Below, piece after piece: positions 27,414 through 36,620 of a stretch of DNA of 64,000 nucleotides. This DNA is from an uncultured Eubacteriales bacterium (lineage in GTDB: Bacteria > Bacillota > Clostridia > Lachnospirales > Lachnospiraceae): assembly GCA_949294665.1 (NCBI GenBank), contig CASFID010000075.1, positions 81,410 to 145,409 on the forward strand, in the 5' to 3' direction. The notes beneath the pieces are model-generated. The model was not told where the DNA came from. It made no database searches and was given only the letters and a program-made list of their open reading frames with translations. Each line of letters opens with the position of its first letter. Position 1 is the stretch's first letter. A program made the position numbers and the translations under genes.

Positions 27414-27775
27414 CCCGCAAAAAGTAACAGCAGCGTCGCCAATATTATTTAGATAATGACTAAAAATAAAAATCGAAAAGAACTGACTATAGTAAAAAGA
27501 ATAGCCAGTTCTAACAGGCAGGAGTTCCCGACGGATTAGTTTTTCTATATCAGGAGGAACTCCTCCTTTTATTGAAAGAAAGTGACGACAAATGTGAACG
27601 GCCCGTCGACAAAATATATTGTTGAAATAGAAAGTGTAGAGTTAAAATGTATAGAATATTACGAGATAGGGTACTTGTACTTCTTATTCTGTTGATATAA
27701 AATATAGATGGCAAAATCTGTGACATAAGCAAAACACGGTTTACTTATCAGGATTTATTTACAGGAGATCAAGAT
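27414..27775 (+). other. upstream region of aepY: overlapping hairpins and possible promoter
   Basis: There is no gene in 362 bases. A 12-base stem with one mismatch lies at 27479-27512. AGGAGTTCC (27520-27528) can pair with GGAACTCCT (27556-27564), or alternatively AGGAGG (27552-27557) with CCTCCT (27562-27567) followed by TTT. The last two structures exclude each other. TTGTTG (27619-27624) and TAAAAT (27643-27648), 18 bases apart, may be the promoter for the decarboxylase gene. Confidence 0.4.
27619..27648 (+). promoter_or_regulatory. possible SigA promoter for phosphonopyruvate decarboxylase gene
   Basis: TTGTTG and TAAAAT are separated by 18 bases, 128 bases upstream of the gene. The match is modest, but the gene is otherwise cut off from the module 1 operon by the toxin-antitoxin remnant and would need its own promoter. 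Confidence 0.3.
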
Positions 27776-28894
27776 ATGGATGTTAAAAGCTTTGTGAAAA
27801 TTTTAGGAGCAAAATTTTATACCGGAGTTCCGGACTCTCTTCTGAGACCTTTGTGCGATTACCTGATGAATACATACGGGATTTCTGAAAATCATATTGT
27901 GGCTGCAAATGAAGGGAACTGTACCGCGCTGGCAGCAGGACATTACCTTGCCACGGGAGAAGTTCCGCTTGTCTATATGCAGAACAGCGGCCTTGGAAAC
28001 ATGCTCAATCCTGCGGTTTCTCTACTGCACAAAAAAGTATATGCTATTCCCTGTATTTTTGTAGTGGGGTGGCGAGGAGAACCGGGAGTACATGACGAGC
28101 CTCAGCACATATATCAGGGGGAGGTCACGGTAAAACTTCTGGAGGACATGGGGATCAGATCTTTTATCATTTCCGTTGATACGACAGAAAATGAACTGGA
28201 AGAAATGATGGAAGCGTCAAAACCTTTTCTGGCTGATGGAAACAGTGTGGCCTTTGTGGTCCGTAAAGGCGCTCTGACTTATGAAGATAAACTGCATTAT
28301 AAGAATCCCTACCCGATGACAAGAGAATCCATCATCGAGTGTATCACAGAAGTTTCAGGAAATGACATTATCATTTCGACGACAGGAAAAGCCAGCAGAG
28401 AGCTTTTTGAGATCAGGGAACATAAAGATCAGGGACATGGGAGAGATTTCCTGACTGTAGGCTCTATGGGGCACAGCAGTTCCATCGCACTTGGAGTCGC
28501 CCTTGCGAAACCCGAGAAAAAAATATGGTGCATAGACGGAGACGGCGCGACTCTGATGCATATGGGGGCAATGGCTGTTATCGGAAGTCGGAAACCTTCC
28601 AACCTGATCCATATTGTCATCAATAATGAGGCGCATGAGACAGTGGGAGGAATCCCGACAGTTGCAAAGTCGGCAGCGCTCGCGGATATCGCGGCGGCAT
28701 GCGGATACCCCAGAACGGAAACAGTAACGGAAAAAGAGGAACTCGAAAAAGCGCTGCACAGTGCAAGAGAAAACGGCGAACTGACCTTTATTGAAGTGAA
28801 AGCGGCGATCGGGGCCAGATCCGATCTTGGCAGGCCCACCACAACGACAGAGGAAAACCGGCGGAGCTTTATGGAATATATACGGGAGAATTGA
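27776..28894 (+). CDS. aepY: phosphonopyruvate decarboxylase, TPP-dependent, 372 aa
   Basis: It converts phosphonopyruvate to phosphonoacetaldehyde, the irreversible step that drives PEP mutase forward. The N-terminal Pyr domain has FYTGVPDSLL and AANEGNCTALAAGHYLATG with the catalytic glutamate. The C-terminal PP domain has the TPP-binding motif GDGATLMHMGAMAVIG (about 254-269) ending in NNEAHETVGG. The length is canonical. ACAGGAGATCAAGAT precedes ATG. It is the last gene of module 1, far from the Fom1-like and reductase genes but on the same strand. Fom2 of fosfomycin synthesis is the named equivalent. Confidence 0.94.
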   Translation: MDVKSFVKILGAKFYTGVPDSLLRPLCDYLMNTYGISENHIVAANEGNCTALAAGHYLATGEVPLVYMQNSGLGNMLNPAVSLLHKKVYAIPCIFVVGWRGEPGVHDEPQHIYQGEVTVKLLEDMGIRSFIISVDTTENELEEMMEASKPFLADGNSVAFVVRKGALTYEDKLHYKNPYPMTRESIIECITEVSGNDIIISTTGKASRELFEIREHKDQGHGRDFLTVGSMGHSSSIALGVALAKPEKKIWCIDGDGATLMHMGAMAVIGSRKPSNLIHIVINNEAHETVGGIPTVAKSAALADIAAACGYPRTETVTEKEELEKALHSARENGELTFIEVKAAIGARSDLGRPTTTTEENRRSFMEYIREN

Positions 28895-28907
28895 AAATGA
28901 AAAAATG

Positions 28908-28932
28908 AGTGCAGGGCTGTATGCCCTGCACT
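28908..28932 (+). terminator. hairpin between the two converging modules
   Basis: AGTGCAGGGC (28908-28917) and GCCCTGCACT (28923-28932) form a perfect 10-bp stem with a 5-base loop, 14 bases past the aepY stop. No long T-run follows on the plus strand. It sits at the convergence point of modules 1 and 2. Confidence 0.6.
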
Positions 28933-29096
28933 GAACTATGTACTCCTCTTCTGGTTACTATGATAATCTTATTTACCATTCCACACCTCCAAGACGCTGT
29001 GCGACCTCAGAGAATGTTTTTCGGCTGGTATAGTGCGAATTGCTTTTTCCTGTCAGAACTATCTCGTGATATTCCATATATTTTCATGAGATCTTC

Positions 29097-31436
29097 TCAG
29101 CTTTCATGCATAAATCGCTCTTTATTCTCCCACAAATACTCATATGTTGTTTCTGGCACAAGCTTTTTTATCAGCTCAAAATCGCCGGTTTTCAGTGCTC
29201 TCCTGACTCTTGATGCACTGATCACATCGCCTTCTTTCTCTGTCCTTTTTATCTCATCCACCTCGATACCGTATCTCGGGAGTATCTCTTTCATACTCTC
29301 ATTGTAGCTTCGTGTTACCATATCAATTGGCTCTTCTCCGACAAAGCGCTTTGTAATGCCTAAAGGGGCGGCGATATAACGTCCGAAAACATCTACATCA
29401 AGGGAGGTGTCGACTCCCACGCTGTCAGGAGAATCCTTTAAAAAATACCCGGGAAAGGTTACCGAACTGATAATGAGCTTTCCGCTGGGCACTACAAGCA
29501 CATTTTCTATGTCCCGTGTTCCTGCTTTTACCAGTTCGATCCTGTCTTTAAACGGGAAGAAAGACTTGTCTTCTTCAACTACAAAAATGTACAAATGATC
29601 TACTTTAGCTGCCGATTGCCGGATCAGGTACTGATGTCCCAAAGTAAACGGGTTACAGTTCATTACGATCGCACCGCAGATCCCTTCCTTCCAATTCTCC
29701 GGAGTTTCAGCTTTTACCTTGTCGATGTACTCTACCGCCTGCATATAATAGGGATCCTCTTGTTCGCTTTGGATGTTGACTGGTGGTTCCAGATAAAAGG
29801 GGGTTGGATCGAAGTCCTCCGCTTCTGTCATTCTGTCTTTTATGATTGTCCATAATTTATCAGCAATGAGTTCATTCCCTCTATGATTGCAGTGAGTAAT
29901 CACATTGAAATATAGCTGTTCTTTCATGGCTGAACTGTTTAGCGCTGTGCTGACATCATATTTCTTACAATTCTTCTGAAATGGCATCCAAGATCCATAG
30001 CCTGCAATCACAATATCTCCTTCTCGAAGTTTTATGTCATAAAAGTTTTTATATGTTGATTCAATACCACCTCCCCATACTCCCATATTAACCACACGCC
30101 AGGCACTATGAACGGTATTGATCTTTTGTTGCAGGTATCCTGCTATCGTGTCTCCATCTTCAACTGCATATCCAAAAAAGACACATGATCCCATGAGATA
30201 TATAGTATATCTACTATCATCTGGCTGTCCCGGCGTATATCGTTCGCCGTTTGTAACGTTAATATATCGACTGTTGTAATCCTCATGCCTGACTTTTCCT
30301 CTGTTCAATTTAAGTGTGTTCGGAATTTCCATAACATTTTTTATATAATTCATGGAATATTTCTTCTCATATACTTTTTTCAGAAAAGGAACGTAATTAT
30401 CCATATCCTCACAAATATTACATAGTTGGTACTGATTTCTTTTTTCTATCTGTTCGGAAGTAACTTTATCTTGGGGAAACAAAGGATGATTAAACGACCA
30501 ATCCCAGGTGAGAAAATACATAGAGACTCTATTTTCTTCTAGTCTTTCTCTTAAATATGCAGTCAGTGATTCTATCCCCCATCTCTTTAACCAATTAATT
30601 TTTCTACAGCTTTCTATTCGAGAGATTTTCTTATTCCTGTTATAAAATTGATAGAACTTCGACAGATTTCCATTCTTAAGTATATAGATTTTTTCCCCTG
30701 AAACACATGGTTCTTTTATATTCTCTAGGTACTCCACCCACTGATATTTATTTCCCAGATACTCAGAGAGCGGAGTTCTGTCTGCAAAAACAACTTGCCA
30801 TCCTTCTCCGCCGAGCGTCTCGATTGAACGTTTCAGAAAATCCCAGAATTGTTCCGGACAATTTAATTTTCCCTTTATCTCATCCGGAAAAACAGAAAGC
30901 TCATTGAGCTCATATAAAATGTCTCGTATTCCGATGTTATAACATCCACAAGATACCCGACTATTTTTAGTATCCATATATTCTGTTACATAAAGAGTAT
31001 TCTGTTGGAGGTTTTTTTTCTGGATATGTCTTGACAGAAAACGTAATTTGTCCATTATAGCGCCTTCTCCCTCAACCTGAATGCTGCCATATCCAAAAAG
31101 AGTCAGATACTGAAAAAGCCTCTCCTCTGTGACTTTCGACAGACGCTTCTCCATCCGGGCATATTCCTCAGACATCACATAAACATCTGAATTTGGAACT
31201 TCTTTTTCCAGTTCAATTATTTCCTGATCTTTGAAAACCGTAAGTATTGCTGCCCGCTCATTTTTATTCGCATCGGTAAGCTGAGTTTTAATAAACTCCT
31301 CATACCCCCCCCCGAAAATTTCAACGAGTAGCTCATCAACCAGATAAAGAATTTTATATCCTTGGCTCTTGAAAGACGTAATAATGAGATCTTTATTTAA
31401 TTTAACGAGCCTGTATATTTCTTTTTCTAAACACAT
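29097..31436 (-). CDS. SGNH-like / citrate-lyase-ligase-like multidomain protein, 779 aa
   Basis: The N-terminal 280 residues are unassigned. The middle (about 405-560) resembles an SGNH hydrolase fold (IYLMGSCVFFGYAVEDGDTI, then IVIAGYGSWMP). The C-terminal 190 residues match the nucleotidyltransferase domain of [citrate lyase] ligase CitC: NCNPFTLGHQYLI near 592-604 with the TLGH motif, KDRIELVKAGT, and SASRVRRAL. That domain adenylylates an acid or phosphopantetheine-like group. In a glycan island it may activate an acyl or phospho group. The RBS is AGGAAAGGAAAAGAACT. A frameshifted paralogue lies directly upstream. Last gene of module 2. Confidence 0.7.
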   Translation of the reverse strand: MCLEKEIYRLVKLNKDLIITSFKSQGYKILYLVDELLVEIFGGGYEEFIKTQLTDANKNERAAILTVFKDQEIIELEKEVPNSDVYVMSEEYARMEKRLSKVTEERLFQYLTLFGYGSIQVEGEGAIMDKLRFLSRHIQKKNLQQNTLYVTEYMDTKNSRVSCGCYNIGIRDILYELNELSVFPDEIKGKLNCPEQFWDFLKRSIETLGGEGWQVVFADRTPLSEYLGNKYQWVEYLENIKEPCVSGEKIYILKNGNLSKFYQFYNRNKKISRIESCRKINWLKRWGIESLTAYLRERLEENRVSMYFLTWDWSFNHPLFPQDKVTSEQIEKRNQYQLCNICEDMDNYVPFLKKVYEKKYSMNYIKNVMEIPNTLKLNRGKVRHEDYNSRYINVTNGERYTPGQPDDSRYTIYLMGSCVFFGYAVEDGDTIAGYLQQKINTVHSAWRVVNMGVWGGGIESTYKNFYDIKLREGDIVIAGYGSWMPFQKNCKKYDVSTALNSSAMKEQLYFNVITHCNHRGNELIADKLWTIIKDRMTEAEDFDPTPFYLEPPVNIQSEQEDPYYMQAVEYIDKVKAETPENWKEGICGAIVMNCNPFTLGHQYLIRQSAAKVDHLYIFVVEEDKSFFPFKDRIELVKAGTRDIENVLVVPSGKLIISSVTFPGYFLKDSPDSVGVDTSLDVDVFGRYIAAPLGITKRFVGEEPIDMVTRSYNESMKEILPRYGIEVDEIKRTEKEGDVISASRVRRALKTGDFELIKKLVPETTYEYLWENKERFMHES

Positions 31437-31469
31437 AGTTCTTTTCCTTTCCTGCTCATAGGTATATCA

Positions 31470-33826
31470 TCACTCTCTGCCGTCGGTTTTCGTAGCTGAA
31501 AAGATAAACTTTACTCTGTTTTCCCACAAATATTTATATGTTGTATCTGGAACCAGTTTCCTTATTAAATCAAAGTCGTTGGTTTGCAGTGCTTTTCTGA
31601 CTCTTGAAGCGCTGATTACACCTCCTTCTTTCTCTTTTCTTTTTATCTCATCGACTTCTATGCCGTATCTTGGGAGTATCTCTTTCATACTTTCATTGTA
31701 GCTTCGCGTAACCATGTCAATGGGTTCTTCTCCAACAAAACGTTTTGTAATTCCTAAAGGAGCGGCGATATAACGTCCGAAAATGTTTACGTCAAGGGAT
31801 GTATCTACTCTCGCGCTGCCAGGAGAATCCTTAGAAAAATATCCGGGAAATGTTGCCGTACTGATAATGAGCTTTCCGCTTGGTACCACGACCACATTTT
31901 TTATATTTTGTGTCCCTGCTTTTACCAGTTTAATCCTGTCCTGAAACGGGAAGAAAGATTTGTCTTCCTCAACTACAAAAATATACAAGTGGTCCACTTT
32001 TGCCGCTGACTGTCGAATCAGATACTGATGTCCCAGAGTAAACGGGTTACAGTTCATTACAATCGCACCACGTACTCCTTTATTCCAGCTTTCCGGCGTG
32101 TTTTCTTTTACCATATTGATGTATTCCATAGCCTGTCTGTGATATCGCTGTTCTTCACCAGTCGCCTCATATATCGGCTGTGACAGATAAAACGAATCTG
32201 AGGAGAAGGCGTCTGCTTCTGCCAGTTTATCTCTTATTATTATCCATAATTTGTCGGCAAGTTTTTTATAACCGATATGGTTACAGTGTATGATCGCTTC
32301 AAAATAAAGCTGATCTTTCATATCACTATCTTTTAATGCTGTAGTGATATCGTATTTCTTGTATTTTTCTCCCAAAGGCATCTGTACGCCATAGTCTATA
32401 ACTACGATGTCTCCTTTTCTGAACTTTATCTCATATAATTTTTTATATATATGATAAATACGGGCTCCCATTGCCCCCATAGTAACTACGCGCCAGTCAT
32501 CATAAACTGTATTAACCCTTTTCTGCAGAAAACTTGCCATTGTCTCGCAGTCTTCAACTGTATATCCAGAGAAAAAACATGAGCCGAGAAGATAAATGGA
32601 ATGTCTGCTTTCAGAGGGATTTCCTACTGTATATCGTTCGCCATTCACAACATTAACATACGGGCTACTGTAATCCTTATGTCTCATCTTTCCAGGCTCA
32701 AGATCCAGCATGTCGGGATAATACATGACATTATCCATATAATCCGGTGAATACTTTTCTCCATATATCTTCTTCAGAAAAGGAATGTATGAATCCTGAT
32801 TCTCACGGATTCGGAAACGGTTATAGATATAGCGATGTCTCATCTGTTCAGAACTAATATTTTCCTGAGGAAATAAAGGATGATTATGAGCCCACTCCCT
32901 AGCCGCAATATATAAGGAAACACCTTTCTTTTCTAATTGCTTTCGAAAATATCCGCATAGCAATTCCGTAATCCAGTTTTTGACAACTTCAATCCTTCGG
33001 AAACTGTCAATACGGCAGATATTTTTGTTTTTATTGTAGAACTTGTAGAATGCCGGAAGATTCCCATTTTTGAATACAAATATTTTCTCTCCCGGAATGC
33101 CGGGCTCTTTTACATCATCCAGCCACTGTCCCAAACCATATTTATCAATAATCCACTGGGACAGCGGTGTTTTATCTGTAAAGATAACTCTCCAGCCATT
33201 TCTTCTGAACTCTTCGACTGTCCGTTTCGCAAAGTCTCTGAATTTTCAGGATAATTCAGTTCCTGCCTGATCTCTTCTGGAAAAGCAGCAAATTCTTTTA
33301 GTTCATACAGGACATCCCTCATTCCACAGTTATAATATTCCTGGGGGATTTGTTCCATTCTTGTATCCATGTATTCTGTCACATGTAACACTTTATGACA
33401 ACTATCATTTTTCGGCAGTGATTCTGATAAGAGTCTTAATTCGTTGATGATTGGTCCTTTTCCCGCAAAGCAAATACCACCATAGCCAAAAATACTCAGA
33501 TAGTGGGATACCGTTTCCTCTGTAGTTATTTCCAGTCTGCTTTCCATCCGGTTATATTCCTCAGACATCACATAAACGTCTGCATTTGGAAATTTTCTCT
33601 CCAACTCAACTATTTCCTGACCTTTGAAAACTGTAAGTATTGCTATCTGTTCATTTTTATTCGCATCGGTAAGCTGAGTTTTAATAAACTCCTCATACCC
33701 CCCTCCGAAAATTTCAACGAGTTTATCAGCTAAGTAAAGAATTTTATATCCCTGATTCTTGAAAGACGTAATAATGAGGTCTTTATTTAATTTAACGAGC
33801 CTGTATATTTCTTCTTCTAAACACAT
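31470..33826 (-). pseudogene. second SGNH/CitC-like copy broken by a one-base frameshift
   Basis: Two frames together match the 779-residue neighbour from end to end. The 5' frame (33826 to about 33245) gives MCLEEEIYRLVKLNKDL through ELNYPE. The 3' frame continues with KFRDFAKRTVEEF and runs to 31470. They join at a run of four A on the coding strand (33246-33243), where five would restore the frame. The gene is thus a recent loss, a slippage-prone contingency site, or a sequence error. The frame-restored length is about 785 residues. The N-terminal 70 residues are almost identical to the intact copy. Confidence 0.8.
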
Positions 33827-34590
33827 AATTCCTTTCCTTTCTGGTAGATGTCTTGAAAGTCCACATTATTTTGAAACAAATATCCTGCAACCACTTGCAT
33901 CAATTGAAAATCTTCTTCTGAATCGATGTCCAATATACCTGTATCTTTCATAAAGATTACATCACACTTATCGTTAAAGAATATCTTAGGTTCTTTATTT
34001 TTTAATGCTCCAATATCATATACATAGATAGATGCATTCATATCATAAAATTTTGGTACCTGCTGACGGGCTGTATATTCACTTGAAAGCGCTTTTGAAA
34101 AATATCTGCCATCTTTTTTTACCATATTAAAGTATGGATTTCTTCTTGCTTCTGTCACAGAGAAAACAACATCCGTATCTCTTCTGGATATCTTTTTCCC
34201 TATTGCATTTTGGAGATCAGAAATTGTTCTTAAAGGTGAAGTTATATCAAGATCCACTACCAGATCATAATCTGTTCCCTTTCTTTCTTCCATTTTAAGC
34301 AGACAATTCTTTATAACTGCAATTTTAGGTACCTCGTCTCCACCTAATGTTGCATCCCTATAAATTACTTCAACTGATACGTCTGACTGTTGCAATACAA
34401 TATCAATCAATTCTTTACTGTCCGTATTAAGGACTATATCAAAATCATTTCCTTTGCTATTTTTTTCAATATACAGAGCAATCGCAGCGATACTATAATA
34501 TACTAAAGGTACTCCTAAAAACATTTTTAAGTTTTTGTTTTTGAACCCTTTAGATCCAGCTCTTCCACAAATTGTAAACAATATGTTCAT
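33817..34590 (-). CDS. neuA: CMP-nonulosonate (acylneuraminate) cytidylyltransferase, 257 aa
   Basis: It activates a nonulosonic acid with CTP, the last step before transfer. The signature CGRAGSKGFKNKN (residues 8-20) and the DLDITSPLRTISD stretch are typical of NeuA/LegF. The second ATG (34590) lies 8 bases after AAGGAG and gives the family-typical N-terminus MNILFT. The first ATG (34596) forms an ATGA overlap with the upstream gene. Together with NeuB, NeuC, LegB, LegC and PtmE it completes a legionaminic-type pathway. Confidence 0.9.
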   Translation of the reverse strand: MNILFTICGRAGSKGFKNKNLKMFLGVPLVYYSIAAIALYIEKNSKGNDFDIVLNTDSKELIDIVLQQSDVSVEVIYRDATLGGDEVPKIAVIKNCLLKMEERKGTDYDLVVDLDITSPLRTISDLQNAIGKKISRRDTDVVFSVTEARRNPYFNMVKKDGRYFSKALSSEYTARQQVPKFYDMNASIYVYDIGALKNKEPKIFFNDKCDVIFMKDTGILDIDSEEDFQLMQVVAGYLFQNNVDFQDIYQKGKELCV

Positions 34591-34592
34591 AT

Positions 34593-35534
34593 TCATCTCT
34601 CCTTGTAATTTTTAGCGATTTTCAAAACTTCCACTGCATGTTCAATCGTACTGTCGTTTTGGATTTTCCCTGCTATAATATCAAGGAAATGTCTTATTTC
34701 TCTTTTCTGATACTCATCACGTTCCTCATATAGATCTACCATGTTTCCCGCTCTTAGATAATTAATCTTTCCTTGTACCAGATCAGCATGAACCACTTCG
34801 TCAGCCATATAAAGTGTCAACTCTCTTATTGTCTTTCGCCCAAAATAATCCAGATGCAGTTCCACGATACGATCTTTATAAATTCCTGCATATACTGCCA
34901 GATCATCACTGTCAATCTCAAGGTCTGAAAATTTTCCACCGACATATAAAACGCTGTCTGGCATATCAAACAAATATGTTAGATAATCCCATTCATGTAT
35001 CAGATCTATGGCAACGCCGCCGCCCATATTTTTATGTGCGCTATATGTCTTCCGGTAATCTGTCCCCGGTCTCCAGTCGGGAAGATAACTTGAGCTGACC
35101 GCTCTTACAGAAAAGACTTTTGATAAATCTATATTCTTCTTTATATATTGGATTACTGAAGTCCATCTGAGTGGGCAGGCGACATAATATACGGATCTGT
35201 CTTTTAGCCCCAGTTCCTGTACATTTTCATGACAGTTTTCAAAGACAGGTTTTTCGATAAATATGTGGTCTGTATGTGGCACACATTTTTTTATTGTTTC
35301 AAAATGTTGTGAAGTAGGATTGGTAATAAAAATCACATCATAATAACTATCTTTTAGCTGATCAGATAAATATATATTAGATACTATAGAATTTATATCT
35401 TCCTCTTCGATTTTTCTATTTTCATGCCGAAATATATCAATCTGTGGAACATTGCCTCTTTCCGACAAAAGTTCATAAACATTTCGGATATGTCTTTTAG
35501 CAATTGATCCTAACCCCCAAAACGCAATGCGCAT
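34593..35534 (-). CDS. Gfo/Idh/MocA-family oxidoreductase, 313 aa
   Basis: This is an NAD(P)-dependent sugar oxidoreductase: a Rossmann domain with GLGSIAKRHIRN at residues 7-18 and EKP in FIEKPVFEN, and a C-terminal GFO domain with DLIHEWDYLTYLF. GAGGAGG precedes ATG. It is adjacent to a second family member and to neuA, as in several nonulosonate clusters, where such pairs are proposed to modify the sugar or a nucleotide-sugar precursor. The exact reaction is unknown. Confidence 0.88.
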   Translation of the reverse strand: MRIAFWGLGSIAKRHIRNVYELLSERGNVPQIDIFRHENRKIEEEDINSIVSNIYLSDQLKDSYYDVIFITNPTSQHFETIKKCVPHTDHIFIEKPVFENCHENVQELGLKDRSVYYVACPLRWTSVIQYIKKNIDLSKVFSVRAVSSSYLPDWRPGTDYRKTYSAHKNMGGGVAIDLIHEWDYLTYLFDMPDSVLYVGGKFSDLEIDSDDLAVYAGIYKDRIVELHLDYFGRKTIRELTLYMADEVVHADLVQGKINYLRAGNMVDLYEERDEYQKREIRHFLDIIAGKIQNDSTIEHAVEVLKIAKNYKER

Positions 35535-35546
35535 TATTCGTCCTCC

Positions 35547-36533
35547 TCACTGTCCTCCTGTTTCAATATTATCAATTATGGCGAGTATATACTTATCGTC
35601 TTCAAAATCATATTCCGCCTTTGTTTTTCCTCTGATTATATTAAAAAAAGTTATAATCTCATTTTTATAGGCGTTCTCCACAACAAAACCGGCATATCCT
35701 TCCTGTTTATCCACTTCATCATAAAGAGATACCGAAGTTTCCTTTTTAGCTTCTAAGTCATATTTTTTTAATCCTTCTGGCGTCCCGTTCCAAGTGATAT
35801 ATAAATCTTCTCCGTATATTTCCAAGTTTCTGACAGCTTTTCTTGATACTACATCGATAGAAATCGTCCCCTGTATGCCAGTCTCATGCTCAACAAGCAG
35901 AAGATAGCTGTCATTATAGGTAGTTTTTAATGCTGTTTTCTTCCCGCTTTTTATCTGAATATTTTTGAATTCGCCAAATGTTTTGTAAAGCCATGGAAAA
36001 TCAATGGCCATAATTTCCCGGCATCCATTTGTCCGGACATCCCCTACAAAATAGTCCGTGTAGTTCTCCCATGGATGCCAGTCAGGTAGATATTGTCCCA
36101 CATGATAGGTATATGACAAAAGTGAGCGGGCAGCTTTCACCTCTTTCTGGATATATTTAATCTCATCTCTATAAAGGAATGTAGAAGAAAGAAATAAAAC
36201 CAGTTTTTTTTCATCTGCCATCTTAATATTGGAAATATACTTGTCATTCACAAGATTTATTTCTGTAAACACATTTATCTCATGCATAAGACAAGATTCT
36301 ATTATATTCGCATGTGATAATGGAGAAGTACATACAAATACACAATCATACTTGTTGCTATGAAAAGCCAATTGTAGTGCTGATATGGTTTGTATGTTAA
36401 AGAGAATTTCTGCTTCTTTCCGTCTTTCCTCTTTAGCATCCACTCCAGTTATACGGGCTGACGAATCTATTTGTTTTAAAAGGCGGATTCTTCTTTTCCC
36501 CATTGATCCAAGTCCAACGATCAAAATTCTCAT
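35547..36533 (-). CDS. Gfo/Idh/MocA-family oxidoreductase, 328 aa
   Basis: This is the second oxidoreductase of the pair: VGLGSMGKRRIRLLKQ at the N-terminus, a C-terminal GFO domain with AIDFPWLYKTFGEF, and the shared LPDWHPWENY segment (LPDWRPGTDY in its neighbour). The last match shows the two belong to one subfamily. The start at 36533 has AAGGAG 7 bases upstream. An in-frame start at 36560 does not. It probably works with its neighbour on the same sugar. Confidence 0.87.
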   Translation of the reverse strand: MRILIVGLGSMGKRRIRLLKQIDSSARITGVDAKEERRKEAEILFNIQTISALQLAFHSNKYDCVFVCTSPLSHANIIESCLMHEINVFTEINLVNDKYISNIKMADEKKLVLFLSSTFLYRDEIKYIQKEVKAARSLLSYTYHVGQYLPDWHPWENYTDYFVGDVRTNGCREIMAIDFPWLYKTFGEFKNIQIKSGKKTALKTTYNDSYLLLVEHETGIQGTISIDVVSRKAVRNLEIYGEDLYITWNGTPEGLKKYDLEAKKETSVSLYDEVDKQEGYAGFVVENAYKNEIITFFNIIRGKTKAEYDFEDDKYILAIIDNIETGGQ

Positions 36534-36620
36534 TAGATTCTCCTTATTCCATTTTCTCACAGATTACTTTTCTCTAAAGCTCCTTTTCAGTATAGTGAGC
36601 ATCAGCAAGGAATCCTGATT

